Origin: Clostridiales bacterium
GTDB taxonomy: Bacteria; Bacillota; Clostridia; Oscillospirales; QAMX01
DNA: 5,424 bases
Direction: 5' to 3'
Assembly: GCA_016285815.1 (NCBI GenBank)
Contig: JAEERN010000172.1
Span: 1-5,424 of the forward strand
The position numbers and the translations under genes are program-made. This document shows positions 4,435 to 5,424 of this stretch, one piece after another. The notes beneath the pieces were generated by a model. The model searched no databases, was not told the DNA's origin, and worked only from the letters and a program-made list of their open reading frames with translations. Each line of letters starts with the position of its first letter. Positions within the stretch are counted from its first letter, which is position 1.

Positions 4435-5052
4435 TTATTTATTCTCCAGCTCGTCTCTGAGATCTGTCAGGCGCTTACCTTTATAAGCAAAATGCAGTGT
4501 CCCCTGCACAGGACTGTTCCGTTTCAGGAGTACTTGCGCCAATTTGGACATGCTCCATACTTCCCCATTGTATTCGACATGGGTGTCGTCGGACACATAT
4601 ACTTTGACGGACTTGTCATGTATGTATGTCAGTTCTGCACCCATCGGGATTCCTATGTCAGAAAACCGCAGCCTCGATTTCTTTCCGTCTGGTTCCCCAA
4701 GCTTTTCGACCTTATTGGTTGCTTCGACAAAGATCTGTTCCTTTTTCTCTGTTATAGGATATATGACAGTCCCTTCAAAGGAAGAAAGCAGCTGAATAAC
4801 CAAATTAACATCAAGCGCAAACAGCTCGGTTCCAGGCACATTGCTTTTTTCGAAAATGGTATCCAGCAGATCTTCCTTCTCGTCATAGCCTTCGACTTCA
4901 ATCGCAAACCTGCGTTTTAGTCCCGTCACATTTGCGTAGCCGTTACGTTCCAGAGTGTACATCCGGGACTCAAAGTTTGAAGACCCCGTTTTACCGATCT
5001 TAATCAAGCCATCCACAACTGTAGTCATTACATAAAGAACACCTTTTGCCAT
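4435..5052 (-). CDS. GIY-YIG nuclease family protein (T5orf172/MUG113-like) with RAMA/DUF4357-like C-terminal domain
   Basis: This 205-residue protein starts at an ATG with AAGGAGG six bases before it. The N-terminal domain (about 4-100) has GVLYVMTT at 4-11 and LIKIGKT at 16-22, the GIY and YIG elements in the form seen in the T5orf172/MUG113 branch. R30 in ESRMYTLE is the candidate catalytic arginine and GTELFALD at 74-81 holds the candidate metal-binding E76. The LH motif common before this point reads LLD (62-64), a possible deviation. A charged linker leads to a domain at about 128-198 with GIPMGAELTYI, VYVSDDTHVEYNG and WSMSKLAQVLL, a pattern like the RAMA/DUF4357 domains attached to modification methylases and nucleases. 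I infer a DNA-cleaving or DNA-sensing accessory protein, perhaps in defence. Its low GC contrasts with the left part and suggests transfer. Its TAA is directly followed, in the same frame, by the integrase remnant. Confidence 0.82.
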   Translation of the reverse strand: MAKGVLYVMTTVVDGLIKIGKTGSSNFESRMYTLERNGYANVTGLKRRFAIEVEGYDEKEDLLDTIFEKSNVPGTELFALDVNLVIQLLSSFEGTVIYPITEKKEQIFVEATNKVEKLGEPDGKKSRLRFSDIGIPMGAELTYIHDKSVKVYVSDDTHVEYNGEVWSMSKLAQVLLKRNSPVQGTLHFAYKGKRLTDLRDELENK

Positions 5053-5215
5053 CTTGATCCTCCTTTTCGTTTATGTCGTCAGACGTTGTTCTTCTGGCAT
5101 CCAACCGCAGTTAGAAACCGGTATTAATATGGGTTGGTTTCAAAGCTACACCTCACAGGTGTTATGGCTGCGAGGTATAGCAAGTTGATAATTTACACTA
5201 TTGCAAATGGTTGGT
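5053..5215. other. AT-rich intergenic region with nested inverted repeats
   Basis: No gene is seen. GCTACACCTC (5145-5154) pairs with GAGGTATAGC (5172-5181) with one mismatch, and ACACCT/AGGTGT (5148-5153/5157-5162) forms a competing tight hairpin. GAAACC (5114-5119) faces GGTTTC (5136-5141), and GGTTGGTTT is repeated directly at 5132-5140 and 5209-5217. The first hairpin ends in only three Ts on the minus strand, so it is at best a weak terminator for the gene to the right. The promoter of the nuclease gene should lie here, but I find no convincing pair of boxes. Confidence 0.45.
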
Positions 5216-5424
5216 TTATTTCGCCGTGGCGCTCACGATGTTGGAGTTCGCCGAAACGTATTTCGAGACCTGCGCGACAATATAGTAACTGTATTTCACG
5301 CCGCTCTCCACGGTGCGGTCCACGTACGCTAGCGTCCGGCTGGTACCAATCTTCTCGTAACTGCCACCCGGCGCTTTGCGGTAAATGTTGTACAGCGTCG
5401 CGCCCGGCACGGTCTCCCACGTTA
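5216..5424 (-). CDS. C-terminal end of a protein with a fibronectin type III-like domain (partial)
   Basis: The open frame enters from the right edge and ends at TAA (5218-5216), giving 68 residues with no start in view. The sequence TWETVPGATLYNIYRK, the spacer GSYEKIGTS, then YVDRTVESGVKYSYYIVAQ and the close SNIVSATAK follow the strand order of a fibronectin type III fold: W at the B strand, YxIYR at C, YxDxxVxxGxxYxYxIxA at E-F, and a final G strand. Such domains usually end secreted or cell-surface proteins of Gram-positive bacteria (glycan-binding or adhesive), but no signal, anchor or catalytic part lies in the window. An in-frame GTG at 5410 cannot be the start because it would cut the domain and has no binding site. 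GC is higher (about 58% in one sampled line) than in the nuclease gene. Confidence 0.78.
   Translation of the reverse strand, partial: TWETVPGATLYNIYRKAPGGSYEKIGTSRTLAYVDRTVESGVKYSYYIVAQVSKYVSANSNIVSATAK

Noticed and set aside
4222..4920. Plus-strand frame beginning in the 10-bp repeats and crossing the nuclease gene
   Set aside because: It runs antisense to the integrase remnant and the nuclease. It has no convincing ribosome binding site, and a terminator stands near its start.
5193..5420. 75-codon minus frame beside the FN3-like gene
   Set aside because: It overlaps the FN3-like coding frame, shows no domain pattern and is a shadow.
4070..5424. A second copy of the tRNA-Ser 3' end as the far attachment site
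   Set aside because: I scanned by eye for the CCCTCCTTCTCC stretch and found no match to the right. The far end is outside the window or lost.

Overview
The window looks like a chromosomal segment of a GC-rich Gram-positive anaerobe. A gut-type Clostridia/Oscillospirales relative is my best guess, but this is inference. The supports are near-consensus sigma-A promoters (TTGACA-17-TATAAT), strong AAGGAGG-type ribosome binding sites, intrinsic terminators with T-tracts, two tRNA genes without an encoded CCA end, and a gene repertoire I associate with such genomes. No ribosomal or phylogenetic marker is present to prove it.

Left part (1-2460): three genes on the minus strand form a tight operon. 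In transcription order they are a membrane-anchored endonuclease/exonuclease/phosphatase-fold protein (1093-2196), a small zinc cytidine-deaminase-like protein (650-1072), and the N-terminal two hundred or so residues of a clan GH-A-like glycoside hydrolase that runs off the left edge (1-653). The last two genes overlap by 3 bases, and a GTG start with its own ribosome binding site opens the hydrolase. A probable promoter lies at 2253-2281.

Middle part (2461-4130): a uroporphyrinogen-decarboxylase-superfamily protein (2461-3573) is divergently transcribed from a perfect consensus promoter. Next comes a hairpin-rich intergenic stretch with two minus-oriented terminators. Then two divergent tRNA genes follow, tRNA-Arg(CCG) on minus and tRNA-Ser(GGA) on plus, each with its own promoter and terminator.

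Right part (4131-5424): base composition falls just after tRNA-Ser, from roughly 63-73% GC in sampled 60-base lines to roughly 37-45%. This stretch is most simply read as the decayed end of an integrative element lodged beside tRNA-Ser. It holds helically phased short direct repeats (4 x 10 bp, then 2 x 11 bp), a bidirectional terminator, and a 32-codon C-terminal scrap of a tyrosine recombinase that keeps its catalytic tyrosine motif. It also holds an intact low-GC gene for a GIY-YIG nuclease with a RAMA/DUF4357-like C-terminal domain (4435-5052). The window closes with the end of a protein carrying a fibronectin-III-like domain (5216-5424), whose composition is again GC-richer.

The strongest lead is the tRNA-Ser-linked remnant: a two-domain nuclease, of a kind often seen near restriction and defence systems, is fused in phase (through a stop codon) to the amputated tail of the integrase.
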